Notes: generated by a model not told the origin, from the letters alone. DNA of 64,000 nucleotides from Methanosarcina sp. 2.H.T.1A.6 (GCF_000979455.1 NZ_JJOY01000023.1:164479-228478), one strand, 5' to 3'; positions 37,463-46,629 are shown, counted from the stretch's first letter. Program-made: numbers and translations.

Positions 37463-39748
37463 TTAATGCTCCTTACGAGTTTTTGACAATATGAGTCCTG
37501 CAATAATTAAGATTAAAACACAGAAATTACTCATATCAGTAGACCCTACATTCGGTACATTACTGTCTGGAAATGATACATTAACAGTTTTATATACAGC
37601 ACCATAAGTTTGAGATTGCGCAGTAATTTTCACCGTGTACGTTTTTCCAGAATAGTTAGTGACTATAAAAGAGTCAGTTACCACTCCTATAGGGTTACTT
37701 ACATTGTCATTAGTACCTGAGATTCCAGAGGGTACAAACGTTTTTCCATCACTCATAGTACCCAGTAAAAAAGTCAGGTTGCTGGACTGTGACGAAGAAT
37801 CATAATAGCTTGCATTAATATAAGCTGCTGTATTGTTTATCTGTTTATATGTACAATTTGTACTGATCACAGTCTGCATTGCAGGTATTGCAGAGGTGTC
37901 ACCTGAAGGTGGTATTGTAATAGTATATTGATCCAGGTCAGGTATTAATGTGCTGGTGTATTTTTGTCCATCTAAAGTAATTGTTACAATTTTATATGTG
38001 ACACCTTGAGTCAAATGGAAATTTGCTCTACCGTCATTATTTGTCCAGGCACAAAAATTCGGTTTTTCATTACCTAAGTCATTATTTGGTGCGTAAATTT
38101 GAACTTCACATCCGGGTACCTTCTCATTTGAATCAGTACAAACATATAACTTCACATAGTGTGGTTCTAAATAATCAGGTGCTTTAACTATTTTTATATT
38201 CATTTCTGTGTTTGTACCTGTCATATTTACTGGTAATTCAGGACCGTTAAGATAGCCTGTTGCTGAAGCAGTTAAACAGTACGTACCTTTTCCACTGTTC
38301 ACAGTGAACTGGTAAAGCCCGTCAACATCAGTAATTTGAGTACAATTCCACGTATTATTTGACAATTTTATTACAGCACTCTGAACAGGTTGGCCTGTAG
38401 TTGAATCTGTTAAATATCCATATGCACCGGGATAAACTGTAGCTGATTTTTTGCCACTTACTGTGAACAAACTTACAGGACTGTTGTATACCCATGAATT
38501 ATGAACGTCATCATGTGCACCGATTTTTATAGCAAACGATCCTGTGTAGCTTATTGGTACATTTGCAGATGTTTGTGAAGTGTTAAGACTATATATTAAA
38601 TGAGATGAATCGAATTGTGATGTACTGTTATATACATTGATAAAATAACTTGTTGCATTCAAATATGTCCAGCTTATACTTACATCTCCGTTGACAGTTG
38701 AAATTGTACTGCCTTTAGCTGGAAAAGTAACAGAAGGTACTACAGAGCCATTGTAAACAGGTAAATTTCTTGTACCGTTGTTTGCAACATATCCATTATT
38801 TTTTGTACCCCTGGAGCTTGAATAGGAGCTGGTTACAATATTGCCGGTTGATGCAATATCCATACCACTAATTCCATCATATCCAGGGCTGTTATAGAAT
38901 ATATTATTTGAAACAGTACCTCTGCCTGAACAGGCACCATCAGCTGAGTCGTGATATATTGTATTTAATTGAAGTGTTGAAAATATATTATCATAAATAT
39001 TCAGGCCTGTTACTTCACCTCCCATTACTTCTACCCCAGCATTACCAGAACCGGTATCAGTGTAGAAAGTATTCCTGTAAATTTGAACGTTTTTCGTATT
39101 ATGAATTTTAATGCAAGAATTTATAAAAGTGCCCCAGCAATTATTAAATATTGAAATTCCATCACCGGCAGACCACGCATCAAAACTGTCATGGCCGGGT
39201 TTACACACTGTATTATAAACCTGAACATTGCTGGTATTTTTTTTACAGAAAATAAAGTCACCCATACTGTATTGCATTTTTAAGTCGTGAATAACTACAT
39301 TTGAACAGCCAGACAAATAAACTCCTTTTTCATGCTCCCTATACTTGTTGCTTGCTGAATGCATTTTACTTAATGATTCCCAACCGCCATCAATTAAGAA
39401 ATTTGAAATTACAATATCAGAAATACCATTACAGTTAATTATATTTTGAGTTGCAAAATTAGAGCTCGGATTGTCACAATAGATCACAGTTGCACCAATC
39501 CCATTTCCATTAAGGGTTACCCCAGATTTCATGATTATAGGTGAACTTATGTGAAACGTGGTCGATGCAAGCTGTACAGTGTCACCTGAATTCGCTGATT
39601 GTATGGCAGCATTAATAATATTCTGGTCGTCTGAGCCTGCAGGGCTAAAGGAAGTTCCTGGGCCTACATTGATAATTGAACCTGAGCAATTTGCTGAAAA
39701 AAAACAGATAAATAAAAGGAATGAAATAAAAAGAATTTTAGTATTCAT
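37463..39748 (-). CDS. secreted parallel beta-helix surface protein
   Basis: A 761-residue exported protein. It has a signal peptide (ILFISFLLFICFFSANCSG), a right-handed parallel beta-helix domain of pectate-lyase type (about 30-330, starting IINAAIQSANSGDTVQLAS and repeating GNNIFYN-like rungs), an Fn3-like domain (about 345-430), a carboxypeptidase-regulatory-like domain (about 440-520), another Ig-like part and a C-terminal membrane helix ending in KTRKEH. It probably binds or cleaves polysaccharide at the cell surface. The gene is clearly more AT-rich than the core genes, and lies between two tRNA-Val fragments, so it looks imported. The ATG at 39748 has GTGAT upstream; GTG at 39757 is an alternative. 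Confidence 0.78.
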   Translation of the reverse strand: MNTKILFISFLLFICFFSANCSGSIINVGPGTSFSPAGSDDQNIINAAIQSANSGDTVQLASTTFHISSPIIMKSGVTLNGNGIGATVIYCDNPSSNFATQNIINCNGISDIVISNFLIDGGWESLSKMHSASNKYREHEKGVYLSGCSNVVIHDLKMQYSMGDFIFCKKNTSNVQVYNTVCKPGHDSFDAWSAGDGISIFNNCWGTFINSCIKIHNTKNVQIYRNTFYTDTGSGNAGVEVMGGEVTGLNIYDNIFSTLQLNTIYHDSADGACSGRGTVSNNIFYNSPGYDGISGMDIASTGNIVTSSYSSSRGTKNNGYVANNGTRNLPVYNGSVVPSVTFPAKGSTISTVNGDVSISWTYLNATSYFINVYNSTSQFDSSHLIYSLNTSQTSANVPISYTGSFAIKIGAHDDVHNSWVYNSPVSLFTVSGKKSATVYPGAYGYLTDSTTGQPVQSAVIKLSNNTWNCTQITDVDGLYQFTVNSGKGTYCLTASATGYLNGPELPVNMTGTNTEMNIKIVKAPDYLEPHYVKLYVCTDSNEKVPGCEVQIYAPNNDLGNEKPNFCAWTNNDGRANFHLTQGVTYKIVTITLDGQKYTSTLIPDLDQYTITIPPSGDTSAIPAMQTVISTNCTYKQINNTAAYINASYYDSSSQSSNLTFLLGTMSDGKTFVPSGISGTNDNVSNPIGVVTDSFIVTNYSGKTYTVKITAQSQTYGAVYKTVNVSFPDSNVPNVGSTDMSNFCVLILIIAGLILSKTRKEH

Positions 39749-40147
39749 ACTTATCACTAATCTTTACTATATATGTACTCTCTCACATTTTTTGTTTTCA
39801 CTGCTTTTTTATTATCAAAGCTAAAAGACAAGTTTCAAAATTAGGCACTAAACAACGAGAATTCGTTACTTGATTTGATGTGGCCATATCAACAATAATT
39901 TTTTTTGTCCCCTGCTCAACTTTCTCAAAATATTAATGCACTATTCGTCTATAAGTATTTGAGCTCACCACCCTTACGTAGCTCTAAATCTCAAATTTAA
40001 ATTTTAGGAGTGTAAATGCAATATGAACTCTTGAATCCTGTTCAAGGTTATACGACCCAAAGAAAAATCTGACCTTGAAGCAAGAGTTGAAGCATTAGAA
40101 AAAGAAGTCTATAAATCCTCTAAATCAGAAAAAAGGTTATAATATTA
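39749..40147. other. spacer with remnant of a coiled-coil gene next to att copy B
   Basis: At about 40045-40140 a broken reading frame still encodes EKSDLEARVEALEKEVYKSS, almost the same as the C-terminus of the gene next to copy C. It lacks a start and is shifted upstream, so it is a decayed duplicate. Confidence 0.65.
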
Positions 40148-40194
40148 AGTGGGCCCGTTGCGATTCGAACTCAGAACCTCCGCCGTGTGAAGGC
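40148..40194 (-). repeat. partial tRNA-Val copy (att-like), copy B
   Basis: 47 bp matching the 3' half of tRNA-Val(CAC) with three mismatches. As in copy A, the match ends after GAAGGC on the plus strand and is followed by GCTGG rather than the real tRNA sequence; both share weak tRNA-acceptor-like sequence farther on. Confidence 0.85.
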
Positions 40195-40481
40195 TGGGGA
40201 ATAAGAGACTCAAGCACCGTGTTTGACGAGCCAAATTCGATAAATCTTTCTCTATCTCAATAAGGATTCAAACCAACAAATGTTAATGAACAAAACGATA
40301 ATGTTCTTAACAATATCCGGGCTGGCATAAGGATAAATTCAATGAATGGCTGCTCGATAAAAAAGCCATAAAAGAATTTTAAGTTGGAGATCAGATAAAA
40401 GTGATTTGGAATCGATGAGCTGTGCAATCCAATCTCCAGTGTAGTCTCAAGAGTCATACCTTTTTACTTGGAAACATATAT

Positions 40482-40688
40482 TTACATTATTTTTCCAAAG
40501 ATCATTGTGGATATTTTTATCAGCACGTAAGCTATTGGCAATGATGCTAGAAACATGTACAGGAAAAATCCAAGCGAGCTCAGACCTCTCATTATCCGAA
40601 CTTCAATGCTATTTCCCCCACGAATTACAGTACCATCATAACATATTGCGCTGTCAAACTGCCTGAAATATGCCTCATTCTGTTTCAT
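40482..40688 (-). CDS. small single-pass membrane protein
   Basis: A 68-residue protein with one predicted transmembrane helix near its C-terminus (LGFFLYMFLASLPIAYVLI) and a charged N-terminal half. The start has GGGG 6 nt upstream and a TATA-like CTATTTATAG lies about 90 bp upstream, so expression signals are good. It is located between att copies B and C. No homologue is recognised. Confidence 0.5.
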   Translation of the reverse strand: MKQNEAYFRQFDSAICYDGTVIRGGNSIEVRIMRGLSSLGFFLYMFLASLPIAYVLIKISTMIFGKIM

Positions 40689-40958
40689 ATATTTCCCCTA
40701 CTGTTTTTTCCCCACTGTAAAGTTCTTTTTGATTGTGCTTTGATAGTAAGTACAAATACTTTCTATAAATAGTTATCTCATTGAACTAATATTAGTTAAA
40801 CAGTATTTCTGAGATATTGGTGGTATCATATTAGTCAAATGGGTATAAAATCCGAAAAATTAATGGTGGCGGCTCATTTACGTATTATTTTTGGTCTTCT
40901 CTATAACATCTAATATATATTTCTTCAAAAATTATTTTTAATGTTTTAATTAATAACT

Positions 40959-41174
40959 TTGGTCAGTTTCTTTATTTATCTTCAGCCTTTACTGAGGCTA
41001 TTCTTTAAGTTTGAGAGAAAAGGCATGCTTGTCTATGTAATTGCCCTTGAAGAAGAGCTTAACTTCGAACTCAAGGTTGCACAACCAGAAGAAAAATCTG
41101 ACCTCGAAGCAAGAATAGAAGCATTAGAAAAAGAAGTCTATAAAACCTCTAAATCAGAAAAGAAAGAAGATTAA
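40959..41174 (+). CDS. small coiled-coil protein, possibly an integrase tail remnant
   Basis: A frame of 71 codons; the TTG start has no clear ribosome binding site. The last 45 residues form a charged coiled coil (EEKSDLEARIEALEKEVYKT). The gene ends 3 bp before att copy C, and a decayed duplicate of its 3' part ends at the same distance from copy B. A gene abutting att in this way is typically the integrase gene, so this may be the surviving 3' end of one, but no recombinase motifs remain in it. Confidence 0.45.
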   Translation: MVSFFIYLQPLLRLFFKFERKGMLVYVIALEEELNFELKVAQPEEKSDLEARIEALEKEVYKTSKSEKKED

Positions 41175-41177
41175 ATT

Positions 41178-41227
41178 AGTGGGCCCGCTGAGATTCGAAC
41201 TCAGGACCTCCGCCGTGTGAAGGCGAC
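41178..41227 (-). repeat. att-like direct repeat, copy C (50 bp, identical to tRNA-Val 3' part)
   Basis: These 50 bp are identical to 45292-45341, which covers the discriminator, T-arm, variable loop, anticodon arm and start of the D-arm side of the intact tRNA-Val gene. Left boundary of a 4.2-kb segment flanked by perfect direct repeats. Confidence 0.92.
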
Positions 41228-41286
41228 TTTAGCCCATATATTTCGAAAAAGAGTCAGTCTCGGGCGAATATTATATTTTTAATCTC

Positions 41287-41508
41287 TCAAAATCGGTGAT
41301 TCCTCAAAAATTTATTATCGTAATAACCATGCCAGTGTCCAGAAAACAGGTCGTTCTCATAGGACATGGCACAGTTTTTTGCACCTCTTCTCTTACTTCG
41401 TATCTTCTTCCCTTTTGACCGTTCTATCAGTCTATCGTGAGCCTTGGCCTTGATGACTAAAGGTATCGTTATTTTGGAATCCAATAACGTTCTCGAATGA
41501 TTAGGCAC
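41287..41508 (-). CDS. short open frame, probable gene fragment
   Basis: 73 codons encoding a basic peptide (RSKGKKIRSKRRGAKN) followed by an aromatic C-terminus. It has no convincing ribosome binding site and no recognised domain. It could be a fragment of a transposase or of an island gene. Confidence 0.2.
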   Translation of the reverse strand: MPNHSRTLLDSKITIPLVIKAKAHDRLIERSKGKKIRSKRRGAKNCAMSYENDLFSGHWHGYYDNKFLRNHRF

Positions 41509-42438
41509 CTATCCGCTTGAAGGCCCTTCCATAACTCTTTTGCGGTGTTGTATGTACAAAGAAACGAAAAACATATGTAGCTATTCAGCCTGCTAAAATC
41601 AGTTGATTGATGTCGATTTTAATGAAACCTGTATATTTGATTATTAACCAATGATATTTGAAAAAACGCAACCAATGACCAACAATTAATTAAAACAAAT
41701 CTCTCAAAATTTGCCTAATAAGTCTTAATAAAAATGTCTTTCGATGTTGTTTTTTTCCCATACTGGCTTGTTAATGGTTTTTTGCATTCCATCTATGTAA
41801 TCAATGGAGTACTGTCTATTCCTACATGTTTGTAATGATTGAGTAAACAAATGATGTTCATAATCTAATCAGAATAAATTAAATTTGTTGGCTTGACATG
41901 CCTTCAATTTCTGATCATTATTGTCCAGCGAAATCATATTAAGAGCTAATCCCAAAACTCAAAATTCAGCCTCTAAGTCCCGTATTTCAAACAATTGATA
42001 GAGTTTCTGATCATAGAAAATAGTTCTAAAAACTTTACTGATTTGGGAATTAAGTTGGTTTTGGGACGAGCTCTAAAATAAAAACACGTCTTATACTACA
42101 TGTATAAATAAATTAAAAAATATAATTGGAAAAACAGCATCATAAAAACTTATCAAATTTGTTTATGCAAAACTATATGTATTTTGCATCAAAATTTTTG
42201 CCTTTCGAAGGCTTTTTTTCTCCAATAGCAGTCTTAAGTCTAAGAATAGTTTAAATGGGCTCTATTAGCGTCCCAGTTCAAAAATATAACTAAAACTATA
42301 TATTCATCTAAAGTTTTATAGTAAAACGCGTTCTAATATGCGGATTTTTGAAGAGCAATCTGATATAAATCAATTTTGAAATCCTTTTATATCTTCACTT
42401 CTATTCACAAAAATAAATTATGAAGGAAATGGTCGTGT
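41509..42438. other. AT-rich spacer inside the mini-island
   Basis: About 930 bp, very AT-rich, with many stops in all frames. No gene or RNA recognised. The right end should carry the promoter of the toxin-antitoxin-like pair. Confidence 0.5.
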
Positions 42439-42783
42439 TTGTTGACTGCAGAAGAAATTTACGAATTATTATGTATAACAAACGAGAAAAACATTGAATA
42501 TAGGGTACATTTTGTAAAAAGACTTGAAACAAGAGCAAGAATTAGTGACATTATACCTAATGATATAGCAGAATTCAAGAAAATACTCTTAAATAGATGT
42601 CCTGTATATGTAGATTATCAAGAGAACAATGAACTTAAAGATGAAAACGAATATAGAGTATTCTGTAACATTACTGAAAAATATGATCTCGTTGTTGTTT
42701 TATCGTTGGTTTCCTGCAGCCCTATAAAAATTAAATTTATAACACTATATCAACAGAATGTGAATAGAAGGTTGAGTAAATGA
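42439..42783 (+). CDS. DUF4258-like protein, putative toxin of a toxin-antitoxin pair
   Basis: A 114-residue protein with the pattern of DUF4258 (BECR/RelE-like fold): an N-terminal H-F-x-x-R-x-x-x-R-x-x-I-S-x-x-I stretch (HFVKRLETRARISDII), then strands VYVDYQ, EYRVFCNI and LVVVLSLV and a basic C-terminus (QNVNRRLSK). Its TGA overlaps the ATG of the next gene by 4 bp (ATGA), which points to coupled translation. Pairs of DUF4258 and DUF2283 genes are known as predicted toxin-antitoxin loci. The TTG start is uncertain; no ATG is available in frame nearby. Confidence 0.6.
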   Translation: MLTAEEIYELLCITNEKNIEYRVHFVKRLETRARISDIIPNDIAEFKKILLNRCPVYVDYQENNELKDENEYRVFCNITEKYDLVVVLSLVSCSPIKIKFITLYQQNVNRRLSK

Positions 42784-43160
42784 CAGAAGGAGTTAATTCT
42801 AGTCCAATTCCAATAGATTTTTATGACTACGATTTTGAGAACGATAGTCTTCTCTTTAATTGCAAGGGCTTACAATACGAATCTTCGATTGATTTGGGAA
42901 ACATAATATTGGATATGGATGTAGATGGCAGGCCTATGGGATTTGAACTGCTCCATGTCTCAAGAATGTTTGGTGTACCAAAATCCGCGATTAAGAATTT
43001 CGTAAAATTCGGTGCAGATATTTCTATTTCAGAAGAAGTTATTGAAATAAAATGTACTATCACTGTTCCTTTAAGAAATCGTAAGACGGAGAAGATAGCC
43101 GTTTCACAGGGTATCAATGATATAAATGTCCCTTCTGCGCAGATAGCCATGGCTTATTAA
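42780..43160 (+). CDS. DUF2283-like protein, putative antitoxin partner
   Basis: A 126-residue acidic protein with a DUF2283 pattern: YDYDFENDSLLFNC near residues 14-27, and later NIILDMDVDGRPMGFELLHVSRMF (only partly quoted as ILDMDVDGRPMGFELLHVS). The start overlaps the stop of the DUF4258-like gene by 4 bp. In related loci the DUF2283 protein is thought to neutralise the BECR-fold partner. The order here is toxin first, and no DNA-binding domain is visible in either protein, so autoregulation is unclear. Confidence 0.6.
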   Translation: MTEGVNSSPIPIDFYDYDFENDSLLFNCKGLQYESSIDLGNIILDMDVDGRPMGFELLHVSRMFGVPKSAIKNFVKFGADISISEEVIEIKCTITVPLRNRKTEKIAVSQGINDINVPSAQIAMAY

Positions 43161-43825
43161 TTCTTTGACCGGAGTTTATAAGATTCCATGGAAATCGGGG
43201 TGTAGCTATGGATATTATGTAGGTCTAACAAGAATTTAATTAAGTTCCAAACCCGTTTTGTTCAATTTTGATGTCGACACATCTTGAATTAGCTCACCGA
43301 TTGGTACTTATATGATTTTCACCATCTCGATACGAAAGAAACCGTTACAGGGTGTCTTGTTATAGAGATTCTGTGTTAGACCCTATATAGTGGGAAATGA
43401 ACTATTTTTGTGCCACACCGATTTATTCAATTAGGTATATATTTCTCGGTTTTATATTAAAACGCTTTGATTTGTTGTCCAACATAATTAACTTTTTGTT
43501 AGGGCCTATGTTAAGTATGTCGCTTGATGCGGTTTCATACTATAATGTATAAACTCCGGTTTGAATTTCATTTTATATTCGTACTTTTCTGTTTAGACAT
43601 TACCAAAACTTCCACCATGGCTTTTCTATTTTCCGTATTCTCCGGAAGCACCTTAATGTTTAACCTGCGATTTTTCTGAATCAATGTTTAAATATGGACA
43701 GCTTGCTTATGCATGTTTTCATTTGCTTTTTCATTTACTCATCCTTTGCGTATAAATGATAATGTTTATTTTAGTTCACAGTCGATTAAGGACAGATAAA
43801 CACTTCATGGTAAAGGAAATAAATT
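43161..43825. other. AT-rich spacer with one arm of a direct repeat
   Basis: No gene recognised. A 20-bp sequence at 43599-43618 (ATTACCAAAACTTCCACCAT) recurs with one change at 45098-45117, so the pentapeptide-repeat gene is flanked by direct repeats. Confidence 0.55.
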
Positions 43826-45091
43826 ATGATGTTAGAAGAGAAGTTGAAGCAACTTCAGAAAAGAATAAAACAGTATCCATTAACTAGTCTCATTATTTTA
43901 CTCTCGGTATTGTTATCGTTATTAATAGTAGTTCCATATTTGCAAGTAGAGTATCGTGGGATAAATAACGCTACAGAAGAAGCCACTCTTGAAAATCAGT
44001 ATCGTGCTACTTTTGCTCAAATACTAGGTGGTATCGCTATTGGTATTGGGCTTTACTACACATGGCGGCGAATTACCATTGCCGACAAAAATTTAAAATT
44101 TGCTCAGGAGACTTTTGAAGCTAATCAGAAAATTGCTCAGGATAATCTCAAAGTGTCTCAGGAAGGTCAGATAACTGAACGTTTCACTAGGGCTATTGAT
44201 CAGTTAGGAAATAAAAAAATGGAAATTAGGTTAGGTGGAGTATATGCCCTTGAAAGAATAGCAAATGAATCTGAAAAAGATTACTGGCCAATTATGAGAA
44301 TTTTAGCTGCATATATTAGGGAAAAATCACCTCTTAAAAAGGAGAATACAGAACATAAAGATGCTGAGGAACAAAAGAAAGATGAAACTCTCTCTACCGA
44401 TATTCAAGTAATTCTTGAAGTTATATGTAATCTCAAACACTCCTTTAATGAAAAATTGGATCTACGAAACTCAAATATGCGGAAAGCCCAACTTTCTAGA
44501 GCTCACCTTGAGTGGGCTGATCTTAGTGGAGCTGACATTTGGGGGGCTGACCTTGTAGAGGCTCACCTTGAATCCACTCAATTGTATAAGGCTCATCTTG
44601 AAGATGCCATCCTTGTAAGGGCTCATCTTGAAAACGCTGACATGCGAGAAGCACATCTTGAAAGAGCTTATCTTCAAGGAATTGATCTTAAAGATGCTAC
44701 TCTTATAGGTGCTCATCTTGAAGATGTCCATCTTGAAAATTCTGTTCTTGTAAGAGCATTCCTTGAAGAAACTCACCTTGATAGAGCCTACCTTGAAGGA
44801 GCTCATCTTGAATATTCTCACCTCAAAGGAGCTTACCTTAATGATGCTCACCTCAAAGGAATTCATCTTGAAATAGCTAATCTTGAAGGAATCCATCTTA
44901 AAGGAGCGGATCTAGAAGGGGTCCATTTTGAAGGAGCGGATCTAAGAGGTGCTAACCTTAAAGGAGCTAAGAACCTAACAATTGACCAGCTCTCTAAAGT
45001 GAAAACGCTTTATGAGGCACAATTAGACGAAGAACTTCTTATACCATTAAAAGAGAAATACCCTGCCCTTTTTAAAAAACCTGATGAATAA
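43826..45091 (+). CDS. pentapeptide-repeat membrane protein
   Basis: A 421-residue protein with two N-terminal transmembrane helices (about 19-40 and 66-82), a charged coiled-coil segment (about 88-115), a conserved helical domain with RFTRAIDQLG and RLGGVYALERIA (about 115-175), and about 33 pentapeptide repeats (about 210-385) of the form A(H/D/N)LxG or A-H-L-E-x, making a right-handed quadrilateral beta-helix. The N-terminal layout with a DQLGxxKxExRLGGVYALERIA-type domain is common in bacterial and archaeal pentapeptide proteins linked to mobile elements. The target is unknown; a defence or addiction role is inference. Confidence 0.85.
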   Translation: MMLEEKLKQLQKRIKQYPLTSLIILLSVLLSLLIVVPYLQVEYRGINNATEEATLENQYRATFAQILGGIAIGIGLYYTWRRITIADKNLKFAQETFEANQKIAQDNLKVSQEGQITERFTRAIDQLGNKKMEIRLGGVYALERIANESEKDYWPIMRILAAYIREKSPLKKENTEHKDAEEQKKDETLSTDIQVILEVICNLKHSFNEKLDLRNSNMRKAQLSRAHLEWADLSGADIWGADLVEAHLESTQLYKAHLEDAILVRAHLENADMREAHLERAYLQGIDLKDATLIGAHLEDVHLENSVLVRAFLEETHLDRAYLEGAHLEYSHLKGAYLNDAHLKGIHLEIANLEGIHLKGADLEGVHFEGADLRGANLKGAKNLTIDQLSKVKTLYEAQLDEELLIPLKEKYPALFKKPDE

Positions 45092-45293
45092 TTGAGTATT
45101 ACCAGAACTTCCACCATTGTTTCTTTGTTCCGGATGCCTCTCAAAATTTCCGATAGACTAATGGGAAGTTATCATCTAGATAACTCTTTCAGCGAAATCA
45201 CTTGGGCCACGATATTTAAAAAACAAAAGTTGAGCAACTGGAACAAAAGCTCTATACACATTTAGAATCCGAAAACAAAGAAGAAACAGAGAG

Positions 45294-45367
45294 TGGGCCC
45301 GCTGAGATTCGAACTCAGGACCTCCGCCGTGTGAAGGCGACGTCATAACCGGCTAGACCACGAGCCC
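45294..45367 (-). tRNA. tRNA-Val (CAC)
   Basis: 74 nt that fold as a full cloverleaf. The acceptor stem GGGCTCG pairs with CGGGCCC (discriminator A). The D-arm begins GTCTAGCCGGTTATGAC; the anticodon loop TTCACAC gives anticodon CAC; the T-arm CTGAG/CTCAG encloses TTCGAAT. The 3' CCA is not encoded. The 3' half recurs three times to the left as direct repeats, which marks this gene as an integration site. Confidence 0.95.
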
Positions 45368-45698
45368 ACAGATGAAATTGAAAATTAATAAGGGTTAAAC
45401 AACCATAAAATAGAACTTCTTATGTATAAGCTTATCGCTTGCGGGCTGATATTGGGCTTACCCGGACCTGTTATGTGATTACTTTTTATATTTTTGTCTC
45501 AGGGTCCTTTATTTTTTGTACTTTTTGAGGGTTTTGAAGGACGAAGAACCACCTGCTGGAGTTTTTCAGTCTACGGCTGGAACTTTTGATGGGCTGTCTA
45601 AGATCTGTTGATCTCTTTCCGGAAATCTTCAGTCAGGCGATAAAGTAATGAAGTAATAATGTAAATAACTATAGAAATAATTTAATTGATTGATTTTT

Positions 45699-46463
45699 AT
45701 GATTGAAATCCTGAAAATCCTCTTCACCATGCCGTTTTTGCTCTACGCCTGCTATACCGACCTGAAGGCACGCAGAGTCTCAAACAAGGTGTGGAAATAC
45801 ATGCTTGCATCGGGTTCGGTATTTGTAATCTATGACGTTTATACTGGAGGGATTCCCTATCTTAAATCTCTAATTTTTTCCGGAGTTATTGTTTTCGTTT
45901 CGATTTACATCCTTTTCCAGCTTGGAGCCTTCGGGGGCGGGGATGCAAAGGGGCTGATAGTGCTTTCCATCTTATTTCCGCTCTATCCGGTTTTTTTGTT
46001 CTCGGGAGAGCTTTATCCTTTGCTAGGGCTGCCTCCCGTAGGGCTCTTTGCCTTCACGGTGCTGGAAAATGCTCTCCTGGTAACGACACTCGTGCCTCTC
46101 TGGATGTTCTGCTACAACGCCCTACATTTTTCGCCTGATATGCTCAAAAAGCCCTTATACATGTTTATCGGGTACAGGACTGAGGTATCCTCTCTGAAAA
46201 GGAAGGAACATCTGGCCTTGCTTGAAAAGTTCGAGCTTGACGAAAACGGAGTTGTCATCAGGAAGTTTGCGCGGACAGGGCTCGACTTTGATGCTAACCT
46301 GAAGCCCGAACTTGGGGAATACGTAAAAAAAGGGCTTATTGAAAAGGAAGTCTGGGTTACTCCGGGCCTGCCTTTTATGCTCTCAATTACAGCAGGCTTT
46401 ATAACCGCAGTCGTTTTCGGGGATTTAATCTTTTACGCTGTCTTTAGTTTTCTCGGGGTCTGA
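45699..46463 (+). CDS. archaeal prepilin/prearchaellin peptidase (FlaK/PibD-like, A24 family)
   Basis: A 254-residue membrane aspartic protease that removes the class III signal peptides of pilins and archaellins. Both catalytic aspartates are visible: Asp in ACYTDLKARRVSN (helix 1 end) and in the GxGD motif GAFGGGDAKG. About six transmembrane helices are predicted, with a cytosolic domain (about 155-215) that is longer than in bacterial forms. The ATG at 45699 is chosen; a TTG at 45690 adds three residues. No pilin genes are adjacent. A 20-bp tandem repeat begins at its stop codon. Confidence 0.85.
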   Translation: MIEILKILFTMPFLLYACYTDLKARRVSNKVWKYMLASGSVFVIYDVYTGGIPYLKSLIFSGVIVFVSIYILFQLGAFGGGDAKGLIVLSILFPLYPVFLFSGELYPLLGLPPVGLFAFTVLENALLVTTLVPLWMFCYNALHFSPDMLKKPLYMFIGYRTEVSSLKRKEHLALLEKFELDENGVVIRKFARTGLDFDANLKPELGEYVKKGLIEKEVWVTPGLPFMLSITAGFITAVVFGDLIFYAVFSFLGV

Positions 46464-46562
46464 ACCTAACATCTACGGAACAAACCCAAGATCTACGGAA
46501 TAAACCCAACGTCTGCGGAATAAACCCAACCTCTACGGAATAAACCGAGCACCTGTGGAAAT
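46463..46562. repeat. tandem repeat, 5 x 20 bp
   Basis: Five units of the type AACCCAACGTCTACGGAATA with a few changes, beginning at the last base of the TGA stop codon of the peptidase gene. Confidence 0.9.
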
Positions 46563-46629
46563 TTTGGGGACGGCTGAACCGGGATTTCTCCCTTTTCTCC
46601 TTCCTTTTTCCACCCTCTTTCCCCTTTTT

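Larger units (their letters stand above)
41178..45341. mobile_element. 4.2-kb tRNA-Val-associated mini-island between perfect 50-bp direct repeats
   Basis: The segment between att copy C and the intact tRNA-Val gene is bounded by perfect 50-bp repeats, as expected after site-specific integration into a tRNA 3' end. It carries a toxin-antitoxin-like pair, a pentapeptide-repeat membrane protein, long AT-rich spacers and a decayed stretch at about 45200-45290 reading AKSLGHDI, a stop, then KTKVEQLEQKLYTHLESE. This recalls the LGH motif and tail of tyrosine recombinases. No intact integrase is present, so it would be a remnant or a dependent element. Confidence 0.7.

Noticed and set aside
44471..44896. 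141-codon frame antisense to the pentapeptide-repeat gene
   Set aside because: A periodic shadow of the pentapeptide repeats (F-K-x-S repeats).
43826..45091. Pentapeptide protein as a quinolone-resistance (Qnr/MfpA) homologue
   Set aside because: It has two membrane helices and a different N-terminal domain; only the repeat fold is shared.
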